From positions 1 to 64,000 of the forward strand of contig JAGXFG010000027.1 in the NCBI GenBank assembly GCA_024637395.1: a stretch of DNA of 64,000 nt. The letters run 5' to 3'. Positions 18,627 to 32,593 of the stretch are shown in pieces. The stretch is from Burkholderiaceae bacterium. Lineage in GTDB: Bacteria > Pseudomonadota > Gammaproteobacteria > Burkholderiales > Burkholderiaceae_E. The notes beneath the pieces were generated by a model. That model saw nothing but the letters and a program-made list of their open reading frames with translations. It did no database searches and had not been told where the DNA came from. The translations under genes were made by a program, and so were the position numbers. Within the stretch, counting starts at the first letter, position 1; every line of letters begins with the position of its first letter.

Positions 18627-19774
18627 GCGCCCGGGCCCCCGGGGCTGCCGATGGATCGGCGCTCGCCAGCTATGCCGCCAGCGTTGGCCAGCAGCGCGGC
18701 CGACGGGTATCCGAGCCCTCCGCCGCGCCGCGCAGCGAATTCCAGCGCGACCGCGACCGCATCGTGCACTCGGGCGCCTTTCGCCGCCTCGAGTACAAGA
18801 CCCAGGTATTCGTCAACCACGAGGGCGATCTGTTTCGGACCAGGCTCACCCACACCATCGAAGTCGCGCAGATTGCGCGCTCGATAGCGCGCCGGCTGGC
18901 TCTCGACGAGGATCTGGTCGAGGCAATTGCGCTCGCCCATGACCTTGGCCACACGCCCTTCGGGCACGCCGGCCAGGACGCGCTCAACGAGTGCATGGGT
19001 CCTTATGGCGGCTTCGAACACAACCTGCAATCGCTGCGGGTGGTCGACGAACTCGAGCACCGCTACGCCTCCTTCGACGGGCTGAACCTGTGTTTTGACA
19101 CCCGCGAAGGGATTCTCAAGCACTGCACGCGCGAGCGTGCCCAGGCGCTCGGCGAGGTCGGCGAGCGCTTTCTGGTCGGTGGCCAGCCCAGCCTGGAGGC
19201 GCAGGTAGCCAATCTCGCCGACGAGATCGCCTACAACAACCATGACGTCGATGATGGCTTGAGATCGGGGCTGATCACGCTCGAGCAACTCGACGAGGTG
19301 GATCTGTTCCGCGACCATGCCGCCGCGGTCCGTCTCAGCTATCCGGGAATCCAGGATCGGCGCATGATCCACGAGACCGTGCGGCGGATGATCGACGAAC
19401 TGGTCGGCGACCTGCTCGCCGAGACTGATCGGCGCATCGGGCAGTTGCGGCCAGAGACGGTCGCCGATGTCCGTGCCGGCACGGCGCTGGCCGCATTCTC
19501 CGAGGCGATGCGCCCGCGCCTTGCCCAGCTGAGGCGATTTCTGCACGCCGACCTCTATCGGCACTATCGGGTGGTGCGCATGACTGCGAAGTCGACCAGG
19601 GTGATAGCCGACCTCTTTGGCGCCTTCATCGGCGACGACCGGCTGCTTCCCGACGAACACCGCGCCCGGGCCGAACAACTCGGTGCCCGGGCGGTCTCCG
19701 ACTACATCGCCGGAATGACCGACCGCTACGCGATCCGGGAGCACCGGCGACTGTTCGACTTCGACGCGACCTGA
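18623..19774 (+). CDS. dgt: dGTP triphosphohydrolase-like HD-domain protein
   Basis: This enzyme family removes triphosphate from deoxynucleotides to balance dNTP pools. HD-domain metal ligands are visible as H77 ([10 protein letters not shown]) and H106-D107 in [11 protein letters not shown]. The Dgt-type start [20 protein letters not shown] is also present. At 383 residues it matches the type-2 deoxyguanosinetriphosphate triphosphohydrolase-like proteins rather than the longer E. coli enzyme, so exact substrate preference is uncertain. The start overlaps the aroB stop. Confidence 0.93.
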   Translation: MSARAPGAADGSALASYAASVGQQRGRRVSEPSAAPRSEFQRDRDRIVHSGAFRRLEYKTQVFVNHEGDLFRTRLTHTIEVAQIARSIARRLALDEDLVEAIALAHDLGHTPFGHAGQDALNECMGPYGGFEHNLQSLRVVDELEHRYASFDGLNLCFDTREGILKHCTRERAQALGEVGERFLVGGQPSLEAQVANLADEIAYNNHDVDDGLRSGLITLEQLDEVDLFRDHAAAVRLSYPGIQDRRMIHETVRRMIDELVGDLLAETDRRIGQLRPETVADVRAGTALAAFSEAMRPRLAQLRRFLHADLYRHYRVVRMTAKSTRVIADLFGAFIGDDRLLPDEHRARAEQLGARAVSDYIAGMTDRYAIREHRRLFDFDAT

Positions 19775-19786
19775 GCCCGGTTGCGG

Positions 19787-19823
19787 TTGACCGACCCGGC
19801 CCCGACTGCGGTATAGTCGCAGT
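19787..19823 (+). promoter_or_regulatory. Candidate gltB promoter with palindromic -10 region
   Basis: TTGACC (19787-19792) and TATAGT (19812-19817) could be -35 and -10 boxes, although the 19-base spacer is longer than ideal. The TATAGT sits inside the inverted repeat ACTGCG-N7-CGCAGT (19805-19823), which could be an operator covering the promoter. It lies about 180 bases upstream of the gltB start. Confidence 0.4.
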
Positions 19824-19995
19824 TGATATTTTTCGCTGCACTGCGCCATAAATCAGTGCGAAAATGGCTTGGAACCGGCCGGTCCGGCATTCTCGGTCTA
19901 CGCCGAAGTCGTTTTACGACGCCTGCCGAGTGCTGCTTCCGGCGGGCGTTTTTCGCCCGACCGGCCAGCAATCCGGCCGTGCCCTCGGAGACAGG

Positions 19996-24708
<4,713 letters not shown>

Positions 24709-24717
24709 GGCAAGCAG

Positions 24718-26205
24718 ATGGGAAAACCAACCGGCTTTATCGAGATCAAGCGACTGTCCGAGGCTTACGAACCGGTCGCCGACCGGGTCCGCCATTCGCG
24801 GGAATTCGTCGCGCGGCTCGACGATGCGGCGGCGGCCCTGCAGGGTGCGCGCTGCATGGATTGCGGCATCCCGTTTTGCCAGAGCGGCTGCCCGGTAGCG
24901 AACATCATTCCGGACTGGAATGACCTGGTCTACCGGGACCAGTGGCAGGAAGCGCTCGATACCCTGCATTCGACCAACAATTTCCCGGAATTCACCGGGC
25001 GGGTCTGTCCGGCGCCCTGCGAGGCGGCGTGCACGCTGAACATCAACTCCGACCCGGTCGGAATCAAGTCGATCGAGCACGCCATCATCGACAAGGGCTG
25101 GGAGATGGGCTGGGTCGTGCCCGAACCGCCGACCCGCAACAACGATCACCAGGTCGCGATCGTCGGTTCCGGTCCGGCGGGACTGGCCTGCGCCCAACAG
25201 CTTGCCCGCGCCGGATACTCGGTTACGGTGTTCGAGAAGAGCGACCGGATTGGCGGTCTGTTGCGCTATGGGATCCCCGACTTCAAGCTGGCCAAGGAAC
25301 TGGTCGACCGCCGGGTCGAGCAGATGGAAGCCGAGGGTGTGGTCTTTCGCACCTCAGTATTGGTTGGGGCTGGCACGGAAGCGCTCGCGGCCGGCAGCAC
25401 CGCGCTCGAGCAGCGCGACGCTCAGCAGATGCTCGAGGACTTTGATGCGGTAGTCCTGGCGATCGGCGCGGAGAAGCCGCGTGATCTCGAGGTGGCGGGC
25501 CGCGAACTGGCGGGCGTGCACTTTGCGATGGATTTCCTGCGGCAGCAGAACAAGGCCCTCGCCGGCGACCGGATCAGCGACCAGATTGTCGCCACCGGCA
25601 AGCACGTGATCGTGATCGGCGGCGGCGACACCGGCTCGGACTGCGTCGGAACCAGCATCAGGCAGGGGGCGGCCTCGGTAACCCAGATCGAACTGTTGCC
25701 CAAGCCACCGGAGTCCGAGAACAAGCCGCAGTCCTGGCCCTACTGGCCCAACAAGATGCGGACCTCGTCTTCGCAGGAGGAAGGCTGCCAGCGGGATTGG
25801 GCGGTGGCCACCACCGCTTTGCTCGGCAATGATTCGGGCCAGGTCGAGAAACTCCAGGCAGCGCGCCTGAAATGGCTCCGCGACGAAGCCAGCGGCCAGA
25901 TGAAGATGGAGCAGGTGAAAGGCAGCGAGTTCGAGTTGCCGGCCGACCTGGTGCTGCTGGCGATGGGTTTTGTTTCCCCGGTCCCGACGATGCTCGCCGC
26001 ATTCGGCGTGGCTCATGACCAGCGCGGCAACGCGCAGGCGAGTGTCGAGGGCGAACGGGCCTATCGTACCGATGCCGGCAAGGTATTCGCTGCCGGCGAT
26101 GCCCGCCGCGGCCAGTCGCTGGTGGTCTGGGCGATTCGCGAGGGCCGGCAGTGCGCCCGCGCCGTCGACCAGTTTCTGATGGGCGGTTCAGACTTGCCGC
26201 GCTGA
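24718..26205 (+). CDS. gltD: Glutamate synthase (NADPH) small subunit
   Basis: GltD takes electrons from NADPH through FAD and two 4Fe-4S clusters to the large subunit. The cluster cysteines lie at the N-terminus ([15 protein letters not shown] and [11 protein letters not shown]), then the FAD-binding [13 protein letters not shown] (about residues 147-159), the NADPH-binding GGGDTGSDC (about 300) and a closing [14 protein letters not shown]. At 495 residues it is full length. It is co-transcribed with gltB and converges on cpxA. Confidence 0.97.
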   Translation: MGKPTGFIEIKRLSEAYEPVADRVRHSREFVARLDDAAAALQGARCMDCGIPFCQSGCPVANIIPDWNDLVYRDQWQEALDTLHSTNNFPEFTGRVCPAPCEAACTLNINSDPVGIKSIEHAIIDKGWEMGWVVPEPPTRNNDHQVAIVGSGPAGLACAQQLARAGYSVTVFEKSDRIGGLLRYGIPDFKLAKELVDRRVEQMEAEGVVFRTSVLVGAGTEALAAGSTALEQRDAQQMLEDFDAVVLAIGAEKPRDLEVAGRELAGVHFAMDFLRQQNKALAGDRISDQIVATGKHVIVIGGGDTGSDCVGTSIRQGAASVTQIELLPKPPESENKPQSWPYWPNKMRTSSSQEEGCQRDWAVATTALLGNDSGQVEKLQAARLKWLRDEASGQMKMEQVKGSEFELPADLVLLAMGFVSPVPTMLAAFGVAHDQRGNAQASVEGERAYRTDAGKVFAAGDARRGQSLVVWAIREGRQCARAVDQFLMGGSDLPR

Positions 26206-26248
26206 GTCTCGACTGCGACTTCGGGCGAGGTGATCGCCAATGGGCGGC

Positions 26249-27634
26249 TCAGTCCGGCGTCAGGGGCAGGGAAATTTCGACCACCAGGCCGCCACCGTCA
26301 CGGTTGGCGGCCTGGACCGCGCCGTCGTGCGCCTCAACGGCGCTGCGCGCGATGGCCAGTCCCAGGCCGAAGCCGCCAGTTGCCGGGTCGTCGCGGCCGC
26401 GGAAGAACGGCTCGAATATCCTGGCCAGGTCTTCTTCGCTGACGCCGGGGCCGCGATCGAGAACGCGCAGCGACAGCTTGTTCCCTGCTTCGTGCGACGC
26501 CTCGACCGCGATGTGTGAGCCTGGCGGCGAGTACTTGACGGCGTTGCGCACGACGTTCTCGAAGGCGCGATAGAGCAATTCGGGGTGCGCGCGCGAATGG
26601 GCTTCGCCAGCGGCGGAAAGACTCAGCGTGCGCCCGCTGGCCTCGGCCTCGAAGCTGGCATCCTCGCAGACGTCGGCAATCAATTCCATCAGGTCAACCT
26701 GTTCCCGGCGGTCGCTGTCGGATCCCGACTCAAGCCGGGACAGGGTCAGCAACTCGCCGACCAGCTGGTCGAGCCGGGTGACCTCCTGCTCGATCCGATC
26801 GAGGGTCGCCTGGAAGTGCGCCGGGTCCTGGCGGGCGAGGCCGATTGCGGCCTGGAGTCGTGCCATCGGCGACCTGATCTCGTGGGAGACGTCGTGCAGC
26901 AGTTGCCGTTGCGATTGGATCAGCGCCTGCAGGCGCTGGGCCATCCGGTCGAATTCCCGGCCGAGGTCGGCGATCTCGTCACGCCGTGCGCCCATCAGCG
27001 GGGCAACGCGGGTCTCGAGCCGGCCGAGGGCGGCTGCTGCGAACGCCCAGCGCAGGTTGCGAATCGGTTTGGACAGATACCAGGCCAGCATCATGCTGAC
27101 CACCACGCTGGCAACCAGACCGATCGCCAGCAGCTCGATTGGCGGCAATGGCCCGCTTCTCCAGCGCAGCCCGCCAAGTCCCGATTTGGAGAGCGGGACG
27201 AAGACCAGGTATGAGCGGCCGTCAAGTGCCCTGACGTGCTGTGCGGAAGGCCCTTCAGGATAGCTCTCGGCCGCCCTGTTAGCTTCGCGCAGGGCGGCTG
27301 CCGATACCGGACGTCCGACCAGATCCAGGTCATTGTCATCGACGACGAATACGTGCAGGCCACCGCGACGCTTGCGGTCCTCGAGAATCTCGCGCATCGT
27401 CTCGGTCCCGCCGTAGCGCAGGATGGCAGCGACGGTGGAAACGCCCAGCGCAGTGCGCGAACTGGTCGAGATTCCAGTCGGTGATCCGGGCGCGGGACGA
27501 TGGTAGAGCCACACCGCTTCCCCGACGCCGAGGCCGGCCAGCACCAGGGACAGCCAGAAGGCGAAGAGAAACTTCCAGAACAGCCGCCCGGGCCGGTTCG
27601 GCAGCCCCTCTTCGGGAGTGGCGAGCGGATTCAC
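26249..27634 (-). CDS. cpxA: CpxA-like sensor histidine kinase
   Basis: This 461-residue membrane kinase has a first helix at about residues 18-44, a periplasmic sensor region (about 46-164) and a second helix (about 165-188). A HAMP domain follows, then the HisKA box with phospho-accepting His251 (DVSHEIRSPMARLQ) and the HATPase motifs NVVRNAVKYS, DRGPGV and GFGLGLAI. The kinase core resembles E. coli CpxA (compare LSDISHELRTPLTRLQ), while the sensor domain is shorter. I use the GTG start that overlaps the regulator stop (GTGA); upstream residues in the same frame are antisense-like. It likely senses envelope stress. Confidence 0.9.
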   Translation of the reverse strand: MNPLATPEEGLPNRPGRLFWKFLFAFWLSLVLAGLGVGEAVWLYHRPAPGSPTGISTSSRTALGVSTVAAILRYGGTETMREILEDRKRRGGLHVFVVDDNDLDLVGRPVSAAALREANRAAESYPEGPSAQHVRALDGRSYLVFVPLSKSGLGGLRWRSGPLPPIELLAIGLVASVVVSMMLAWYLSKPIRNLRWAFAAAALGRLETRVAPLMGARRDEIADLGREFDRMAQRLQALIQSQRQLLHDVSHEIRSPMARLQAAIGLARQDPAHFQATLDRIEQEVTRLDQLVGELLTLSRLESGSDSDRREQVDLMELIADVCEDASFEAEASGRTLSLSAAGEAHSRAHPELLYRAFENVVRNAVKYSPPGSHIAVEASHEAGNKLSLRVLDRGPGVSEEDLARIFEPFFRGRDDPATGGFGLGLAIARSAVEAHDGAVQAANRDGGGLVVEISLPLTPD

Positions 27635-28314
27635 ATGGTCACCAGCTGGTAGCCCTGGCCGCGGACCGCCTGAATCCATGAGCGGCCGTCCGGTGTGGTT
27701 CCGAGCTGCTGACGAACGCTGCTCAGATGGACGTCGATGCTGCGATCGAACCGCGCGAGCGTGCGCCCCAGGCCCTGCTCCGAGAGCTCCTTGCGGCTTA
27801 CCACCTGTCCGGCGTTGAGCGCCAGGATCCGCAGCAGGTTGAACTCGGTTCCGGTGAGCGAGAGCGGCCTCCCATTCCACTGCGCGCTGCGGCGCTGCGG
27901 CCAAAGGACCAACCCGCCGACCTTGATCTTCTCTGTGCTCGGGACCGGCTCGGGCTGGGACCGGCGCAGGATGGCGCGCATGCGCGCGACCAGTTCCCGC
28001 GGGGTGCAGGGTTTGGGAACGTAGTCGTCGGCGCCCATTTCCAGGCCGACGATGCGATCAACGTCGTCGCCCTTGGCGGTCAGCATCAGCACCGGTATCC
28101 GGCTCTGCGCACGAATGCGCCGCAAGGCCTCGACCCCCGAGACATGCGGCATCATCACGTCGAGGATGACGATGGCGAAATCGCCGTCGAGCGCCGCCTC
28201 GGCGCCGCTCGCGCCGTCGTAACAGGCGGTTACCTCGAACCCCTCGTGGGACAGGTATTCGCTGAGCAGCGCACTCAGTTCGCGGTCATCGTCAACCAGC
28301 AGGACGCGGGTCAT
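27631..28314 (-). CDS. cpxR: CpxR-like response regulator, OmpR family
   Basis: The receiver domain (residues 1-120) has the acidic pair in LLVDDDREL, phospho-acceptor D52 and the KP lysine in YVPKPCTP. A winged-helix DNA-binding domain follows (about 135-227). The segments LTGTEFNLL, GQVVSRKEL and LGRTLARFDRSIDVHL closely resemble E. coli CpxR, so I read this as the CpxR orthologue. The start is the ATG giving MTRVLLVDDD. It is translated together with cpxA and is divergent from a Spy/CpxP-like gene, the classic target of this regulator. Confidence 0.93.
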   Translation of the reverse strand: MTRVLLVDDDRELSALLSEYLSHEGFEVTACYDGASGAEAALDGDFAIVILDVMMPHVSGVEALRRIRAQSRIPVLMLTAKGDDVDRIVGLEMGADDYVPKPCTPRELVARMRAILRRSQPEPVPSTEKIKVGGLVLWPQRRSAQWNGRPLSLTGTEFNLLRILALNAGQVVSRKELSEQGLGRTLARFDRSIDVHLSSVRQQLGTTPDGRSWIQAVRGQGYQLVTM

Positions 28315-28388
28315 AAGAGCAGCCTGAAGAAATGAGCGTGGCGCCATGATACGGGCACGGCGAAAGCTCTGCTTGCCGCACGCATCGG

Positions 28389-28413
28389 CTTACCACTGCT
28401 AACTAAGCTTTAC
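28389..28413. promoter_or_regulatory. Triple CpxR-box-like direct repeat
   Basis: On the minus strand the sequence reads GTAAA-N5-GTTAG-N5-GTAAG, three pentamers spaced exactly ten bases apart. The E. coli CpxR box is GTAAA-N5-GTAAA. The element lies between the divergent cpxR and Spy-like genes, where autoregulation and target activation would be expected. Confidence 0.7.
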
Positions 28414-28512
28414 GGTCGGTTGCACACTCTTGAGCCCGCCTGCGGCACACTGGGGCGGCAAGTTCGGGTCGTTGGCCCGGGGCAATCTTCACCGTTTTTC
28501 GAGGAGCAGGAA

Positions 28513-29037
28513 ATGACCAATCTTCACGCTCGACTGGTGCGCTCGGCAGCAGCCGTTTGTTGCGCAGCAGCAATTCCCTTGGCAGCACTGGCCCAGCCGG
28601 CGACGGCGCCGGGCGCGACGCGCGACGGATCTGGGCCGTCGCAGATGAGCGCCCGTTGGCAGGATCACGGCGCCAAGCGGCACTTTGGCGGCCACCGCAA
28701 GGAACACGGCTTCAGAGCCATGTTGCGGGGGCTCGATCTCAGCGAGGAGCAGCGCGACAAGGTATTTGCGGTGTTGCACGCCCAGGCGCCACAACTGCGC
28801 GCCAACGCCAAGCAACGGCGCAGCGCCATCAGGGAACTGCGGGCACTGACGGTCACCGACAATTTCGATGAGGCCAGGGCCAAGGCGCTCAGCGACGACC
28901 TGGCGCGCTCGATCGCCGATGCCGCCATGATCCGCTCGCGCTCTGCCAACGAGATCTATCAGGCGCTCACTCCCGAACAGCGCCGGCTGGTCCAGGAGCG
29001 ACTGGCGCGCCGCGGGGCGCACTTCAAGCGGGGTTGA
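28513..29037 (+). CDS. Spy/CpxP family periplasmic protein (LTXXQ motif)
   Basis: This 174-residue exported protein has a signal peptide ending near residue 28 (AALAQ). The mature part is an alpha-helical, charged domain carrying two degenerate LTxxQ motifs, LDLSEEQRDKV (about residue 78) and LTPEQRRLV (about residue 155). These define the CpxP/Spy family of periplasmic chaperones or stress-feedback proteins. The ATG has a strong site (GAGGAGCAGGAA). Its divergent position from cpxRA and the CpxR-like box between them support a role in envelope-stress response. Whether it behaves as CpxP (kinase inhibitor) or Spy (chaperone) cannot be told from sequence. Confidence 0.88.
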   Translation: MTNLHARLVRSAAAVCCAAAIPLAALAQPATAPGATRDGSGPSQMSARWQDHGAKRHFGGHRKEHGFRAMLRGLDLSEEQRDKVFAVLHAQAPQLRANAKQRRSAIRELRALTVTDNFDEARAKALSDDLARSIADAAMIRSRSANEIYQALTPEQRRLVQERLARRGAHFKRG

Positions 29038-29112
29038 GGCAAGAAAACCCCGGCAACCGCTCGACTGCGGCCCCCGGTGCGGCCTGACACGGTCTGAGCC
29101 GGGGCTTGCAGG

Positions 29113-29129
29113 GTCGTCGGCAAGACGAC
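29113..29129. promoter_or_regulatory. Inverted repeat upstream of the amidase gene
   Basis: The arms GTCGTC and GACGAC are perfect reverse complements around the five-base spacer GGCAA. The repeat lies about 45 bases before the amidase start and just upstream of CAATAT, a weak -10 candidate. It could be an operator, but nothing identifies its regulator. Confidence 0.35.
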
Positions 29130-29174
29130 AATATAGGTTCCCTGTAGCTGGTTGCAGTTGCAGCTGAACCTGGA

Positions 29175-30590
29175 ATGTCGATGACCAAGATCCACGAGAT
29201 GAGCGCCGCCGAACTCACGGCAGCTTTTCGTTCGAAGTCCCTGTCACCGGTCGAAGTGGTGCACTCGCTGCTGGCGCGCATCGCGCTTTGGGAGCCGGAG
29301 CTAAATGCGATGTACCGAATCCACAGCGATTCGGCGCTGGCAGCGGCGCGCGCCGCGGAAGTGCGCTGGCGAGGGCGAGAACCAGCGTCGCTGCTCGACG
29401 GTGTGCCGATCACGCTCAAGGAGAACCTCTACACGCGCGGGGACCCGGCCCCGCTGGGCACCGCAGCCGGCGACCACGCGCCAAAGAGCAAGGATTCGCC
29501 GCCCGCAGCTTGCGCACACGCAGCCGGGTTGGTGCTGCTCGGCAAGACCACGATGCCGGATTTCGGCATGCTCTCCTCTGGTCTATCGTCGATCCACGGT
29601 GTGACCCGCAATCCCTGGCGGCTCGACCGCAATCCTTCGGGATCGTCGGCGGGAGCCGCCGCCGCCGCCGCCGCCGGCTATGGCCCGCTGCACGTGGGTA
29701 CCGACATCGGCGGCTCGGTGCGCTTGCCGGCGACCCACTGCGGGCTGTTCGGGCTCAAGCCCAGCCTCGGCAGGATTCCGATCGACCCGCCCTACATGGG
29801 CCGGGTCGCCGGTCCCATGACCCGCACGGTGCTCGATGCCGCAATGCTGATGAATGTCCTGACCCGACCTGACCGGCGCGACTTCATGAGCCTGCCCCAC
29901 CAGGAGATCGACTACGCCAAGGGGCTCGACGGCCTCGACTTGCGTGGGCTGCGGGTCGGACTGCTGGAGACGATGGGGGTCGGTTTGGCGGTAGCCCCGG
30001 AAGTCCTGGCGGCGTCTCGCGAGGCCGCCCGGGCGCTGGAAGGAGCGGGGGCAATCGTCGAACCGATGACTTCCTTTCTCACCGCCGAGATGCTCGAGGG
30101 AATGCTGATCTTCTTCGAAGCTCGTTCCTGTCGTGATGTTCTTGCCATGGGGCACGAGCAGCGCGACCGGATCCTGCCGTTCATCGTGGAGTGGTGCACC
30201 TATCGGGCGCGGAGCTTTTCGGGTTCCGACGTGATGGGGGCGTACGGCCAGGTCATGGCAATGCGCGAGGCTGCGGTGCGGGCGGTGGGCCAGTTCGACT
30301 TCGTGCTTTCGCCGACCTCACCGATCCTCGCCTACGAGGCCGGGATTCCCTGCCCCGGGGGCGATCCTCATGACGCCCTGCCGCACATCGCGTTCACGCT
30401 CGCCTACAACATGAGCGAACAGCCCGCGGCGTCGCTGAACTGGAGCTTCAGCAGCGATGGCCTGCCAGTCGGCGTCCAGGTGATCGGCCAGCGCTTCGAC
30501 GACCTCGGGGTGTTGCGCCTGTCGCGAGCGCTCGAGGGGCTGCGTGGCCCGCAACTCAGTTGGCCCGAGCCCTCGCCAGCGCGCGCCTGA
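29175..30590 (+). CDS. Amidase signature family amidase
   Basis: This 471-residue protein belongs to the amidase signature family, which hydrolyses amide bonds with a Ser-cisSer-Lys triad. The triad residues are K82 (PITLKEN), the cis-serine in GSSAG (about 157-158) and nucleophile S181 (DIGGSVRLP). The usual GSSGG is changed to GSSAG, followed by seven alanines, but the catalytic serines remain. It is not next to gatB or gatC, so it is more likely a stand-alone amidase than GatA. The substrate is unknown. Confidence 0.88.
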   Translation: MSMTKIHEMSAAELTAAFRSKSLSPVEVVHSLLARIALWEPELNAMYRIHSDSALAAARAAEVRWRGREPASLLDGVPITLKENLYTRGDPAPLGTAAGDHAPKSKDSPPAACAHAAGLVLLGKTTMPDFGMLSSGLSSIHGVTRNPWRLDRNPSGSSAGAAAAAAAGYGPLHVGTDIGGSVRLPATHCGLFGLKPSLGRIPIDPPYMGRVAGPMTRTVLDAAMLMNVLTRPDRRDFMSLPHQEIDYAKGLDGLDLRGLRVGLLETMGVGLAVAPEVLAASREAARALEGAGAIVEPMTSFLTAEMLEGMLIFFEARSCRDVLAMGHEQRDRILPFIVEWCTYRARSFSGSDVMGAYGQVMAMREAAVRAVGQFDFVLSPTSPILAYEAGIPCPGGDPHDALPHIAFTLAYNMSEQPAASLNWSFSSDGLPVGVQVIGQRFDDLGVLRLSRALEGLRGPQLSWPEPSPARA

Positions 30591-30634
30591 TCTGCCACTG
30601 CCAGCGATGGCGTGATCGTGCGCGAAGAGCGGCT

Positions 30635-31093
30635 TCAGGGTGCGCGCAACTTGTAGATTCCCCAGCCGCGCATCGTCATTACGACTTCGCCGTTCTGGTT
30701 GATCGCCTCCTGGAGAACCTGCAGCGACCCGCGGTCCGGTTTGGACTCGGAACGGCGCGCTGCCAGGATCGTCACTCGCGCCCGCAGCCGGTCTCCGGGA
30801 CGCACCGGCACCAGCCAGCGCAGTTCGTCGACTCCCGGCGAGCCCATGCTCGAGAGCGGCGAAATGAACTCGTCGACCAGCATCTTCATCAGCGCGCCGG
30901 CGGTCATCCAGCCGCTCGCCACCAGGCCGCCAAAATGACTCTCGGCTGCCGCCTGCTTGTCAACGTGAAACGGCTGCGGGTCGTAACGCGTTGCAAACTC
31001 GATGATTTCGCTCTCCGTAACGGCGTAGCTGCCCAACTCGAAGCTCTCGCCCGCCCGGTAGTCCTCAAAGTAGCGTTCTTTGACTGCGATCAT
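30635..31093 (-). CDS. MaoC family (hot-dog fold) dehydratase
   Basis: This 152-residue protein has the MaoC/hydratase-2 fold pattern. It begins with RYFEDYRAGESFELGSYAVTESEIIEFA and the catalytic Asp-His motif YDPQPFHVD (about residues 34-42). A GLVASGWMTAG helix and a late PGDRLRA strand follow. Such enzymes hydrate or dehydrate enoyl-CoA or related thioesters. The ATG is preceded by GGAGAAGG. It is divergent from apt and stands alone, so the exact substrate is unknown. Confidence 0.88.
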   Translation of the reverse strand: MIAVKERYFEDYRAGESFELGSYAVTESEIIEFATRYDPQPFHVDKQAAAESHFGGLVASGWMTAGALMKMLVDEFISPLSSMGSPGVDELRWLVPVRPGDRLRARVTILAARRSESKPDRGSLQVLQEAINQNGEVVMTMRGWGIYKLRAP

Positions 31094-31178
31094 TGCGGCC
31101 TTCTCCAATTTCCGTTCCTGAGCCCCGCAGGGGCGAGACGCGATAGTATCCGGGGGACGAACTGCTACGGGGAATTTC

Positions 31179-31718
31179 TTGGACGACACTGACTATATCC
31201 GACGGCACATTCGCACGGTCAGCGACTGGCCCGCGCCCGGGGTCCAGTTCCGCGACATCACCCCGCTGCTGCAGAACCCCAAGACGATGAGGGTGCTGAT
31301 CGACATCCTGGTTCATCGCTACATCGACGCGAAGCTGGATCTGGTGGCTGGCATCGATGCGCGCGGGTTCATCATCGGGGCGGTCGTCGCCCATGAACTC
31401 AACCTCGGTTTCATCCCGATCCGCAAGAAGGGCAAGCTGCCGTTCACCGCGATTTCCGAGGAGTATGACCTCGAGTACGGCAGTGCCACCGTCGAGCTCC
31501 ATGGCGATGCCTGTGTGCCCGGTGACCGGGTGCTGCTGATCGATGACCTGATCGCCACCGGCGGCACGATGATGGCGGGACGCCGGCTGATCGAACGTCT
31601 CGGCGGGCACGTGGTCGAGGCCGCGGCGATCATTGACCTGCCCGACCTGGGTGGCTCCGGACTGCTGCGGGGAGCTGGTCTGGCAGTCTATACGATGGTC
31701 GAATTCGCCGGCCATTGA
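31179..31718 (+). CDS. apt: Adenine phosphoribosyltransferase
   Basis: Apt salvages adenine to AMP with PRPP. The 179-residue protein shows the Apt pattern [23 protein letters not shown], the RKKGKLP loop and the PRPP-binding motif [14 protein letters not shown] (about residues 120-133). Translation probably starts at TTG (31179) behind CTACGGGG; no closer ATG preserves the conserved N-terminus. It could recycle adenine released when methylthioadenosine is cleaved. Confidence 0.95.
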   Translation: MDDTDYIRRHIRTVSDWPAPGVQFRDITPLLQNPKTMRVLIDILVHRYIDAKLDLVAGIDARGFIIGAVVAHELNLGFIPIRKKGKLPFTAISEEYDLEYGSATVELHGDACVPGDRVLLIDDLIATGGTMMAGRRLIERLGGHVVEAAAIIDLPDLGGSGLLRGAGLAVYTMVEFAGH

Positions 31719-31779
31719 AAGCCGGGCGGTTATCCGCCGATCGCCGGGGTGCGCGCCGTGCGGCGGGGACCGGGAGGCC

Positions 31780-32079
31780 CTAGCGCGGCCGGTGGGCAAG
31801 AATGTAGGTCAGGGCGCTGGAGGCGGCGAGTCCGACCCAGGCCAACAGGAAACCGAGCGTATAGGCGCCCTTGGCGCTGCCGTCGAGGTAGTCGTGGACG
31901 ACCGTCAGTTCGCCGGGCGTGACCGCGGAAAAGAATATCCCGACGCAAGGAACCGCGACCAGGAACGACGGCCACAGGACCTGCATCGCGAAGCGGCCGC
32001 GGGTCACGGCTTCCTGCGGTGCCGGGACATTGGGCGAGGAACCAGGTTGCGGATGGGTGTTGGGTTCGTTGCCGGTCAT
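31780..32079 (-). CDS. Small two-helix membrane protein at the end of the cbb3 cluster (unknown function)
   Basis: This 99-residue protein has a polar Pro/Asn-rich N-terminus (about residues 1-30) and two hydrophobic helices (about 35-55 and 72-95). I do not recognise a named family. Its start overlaps the ccoH stop by four bases, so it is coupled to the cytochrome oxidase accessory genes. A role in cbb3 oxidase assembly or stability is a reasonable guess from position only. Confidence 0.75.
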   Translation of the reverse strand: MTGNEPNTHPQPGSSPNVPAPQEAVTRGRFAMQVLWPSFLVAVPCVGIFFSAVTPGELTVVHDYLDGSAKGAYTLGFLLAWVGLAASSALTYILAHRPR

Positions 32080-32588
32080 TTCGTTCCCCCCATGATCTCG
32101 ATCGGCGCGGCCAGCACCTCAGTGCCGGTCATGAGTCGCCAGCGCAATCCCGGATCCTCGACGATAACCGCCCAGCGCGAAACGCTCGGCAGGTGCTCGC
32201 CGGCCCCGAGGTAACGCCCTTGTCCCAAGGAGCGCAGCGTAACATCGCGGTCACGCTCGGCGTCGGTCGGGTGCACCAGCCGCAGCCGCAATGTCGCCGG
32301 AAACTCCGGTGGCGGCGCGGCCGCCTGCAGTTCGAGGCGCAGCCCTTCGCTGCTGTCTTCAATCCGGGCGCGCAGCCCAAGGCGAGCAGCCTCCTGATCA
32401 CGGGCGATCGTGCGATTGATCGCCCGCCCCTCGCGGTAGTAGTCGTCGACCACCAGAGCATTATTGGAGGTCAGCGCCAGCCACAGCGTGATTCCGCTGC
32501 CGACCACTGCCAAGGCCGGGATGCTGATCAGCAACCAGGGCCAGAGATAGCGATACCAGGGCTGGATGTCGGTGCGCGCGCGAGCCAT
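32076..32588 (-). CDS. ccoH: FixH/CcoH family cbb3 oxidase assembly protein
   Basis: This 170-residue membrane-anchored protein begins with WYRYLWPWLLISIPALAVVGSGITLWLA (one helix, about residues 11-40). The family motif VVDDYYREG follows, then a beta-rich periplasmic domain with RLRLVHPTDAERD. These are features of FixH, needed for assembly or stability of cbb3 cytochrome oxidase. It lies 5 bases after ccoG and overlaps the following small membrane gene. Confidence 0.88.
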   Translation of the reverse strand: MARARTDIQPWYRYLWPWLLISIPALAVVGSGITLWLALTSNNALVVDDYYREGRAINRTIARDQEAARLGLRARIEDSSEGLRLELQAAAPPPEFPATLRLRLVHPTDAERDRDVTLRSLGQGRYLGAGEHLPSVSRWAVIVEDPGLRWRLMTGTEVLAAPIEIMGGTK

Positions 32589-32593
32589 GGTGG

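Noticed and set aside
30040-31180. Possible gatCAB context for the amidase
   Set aside because: No gatB or gatC lies nearby and the neighbours are unrelated, so calling the amidase GatA is not supported.
31725-31738. Hairpin GGCGG-TTAT-CCGCC after apt as a terminator
   Set aside because: The stem has only five pairs and no T-run follows in either direction, so it is not separable from chance in GC-rich sequence.
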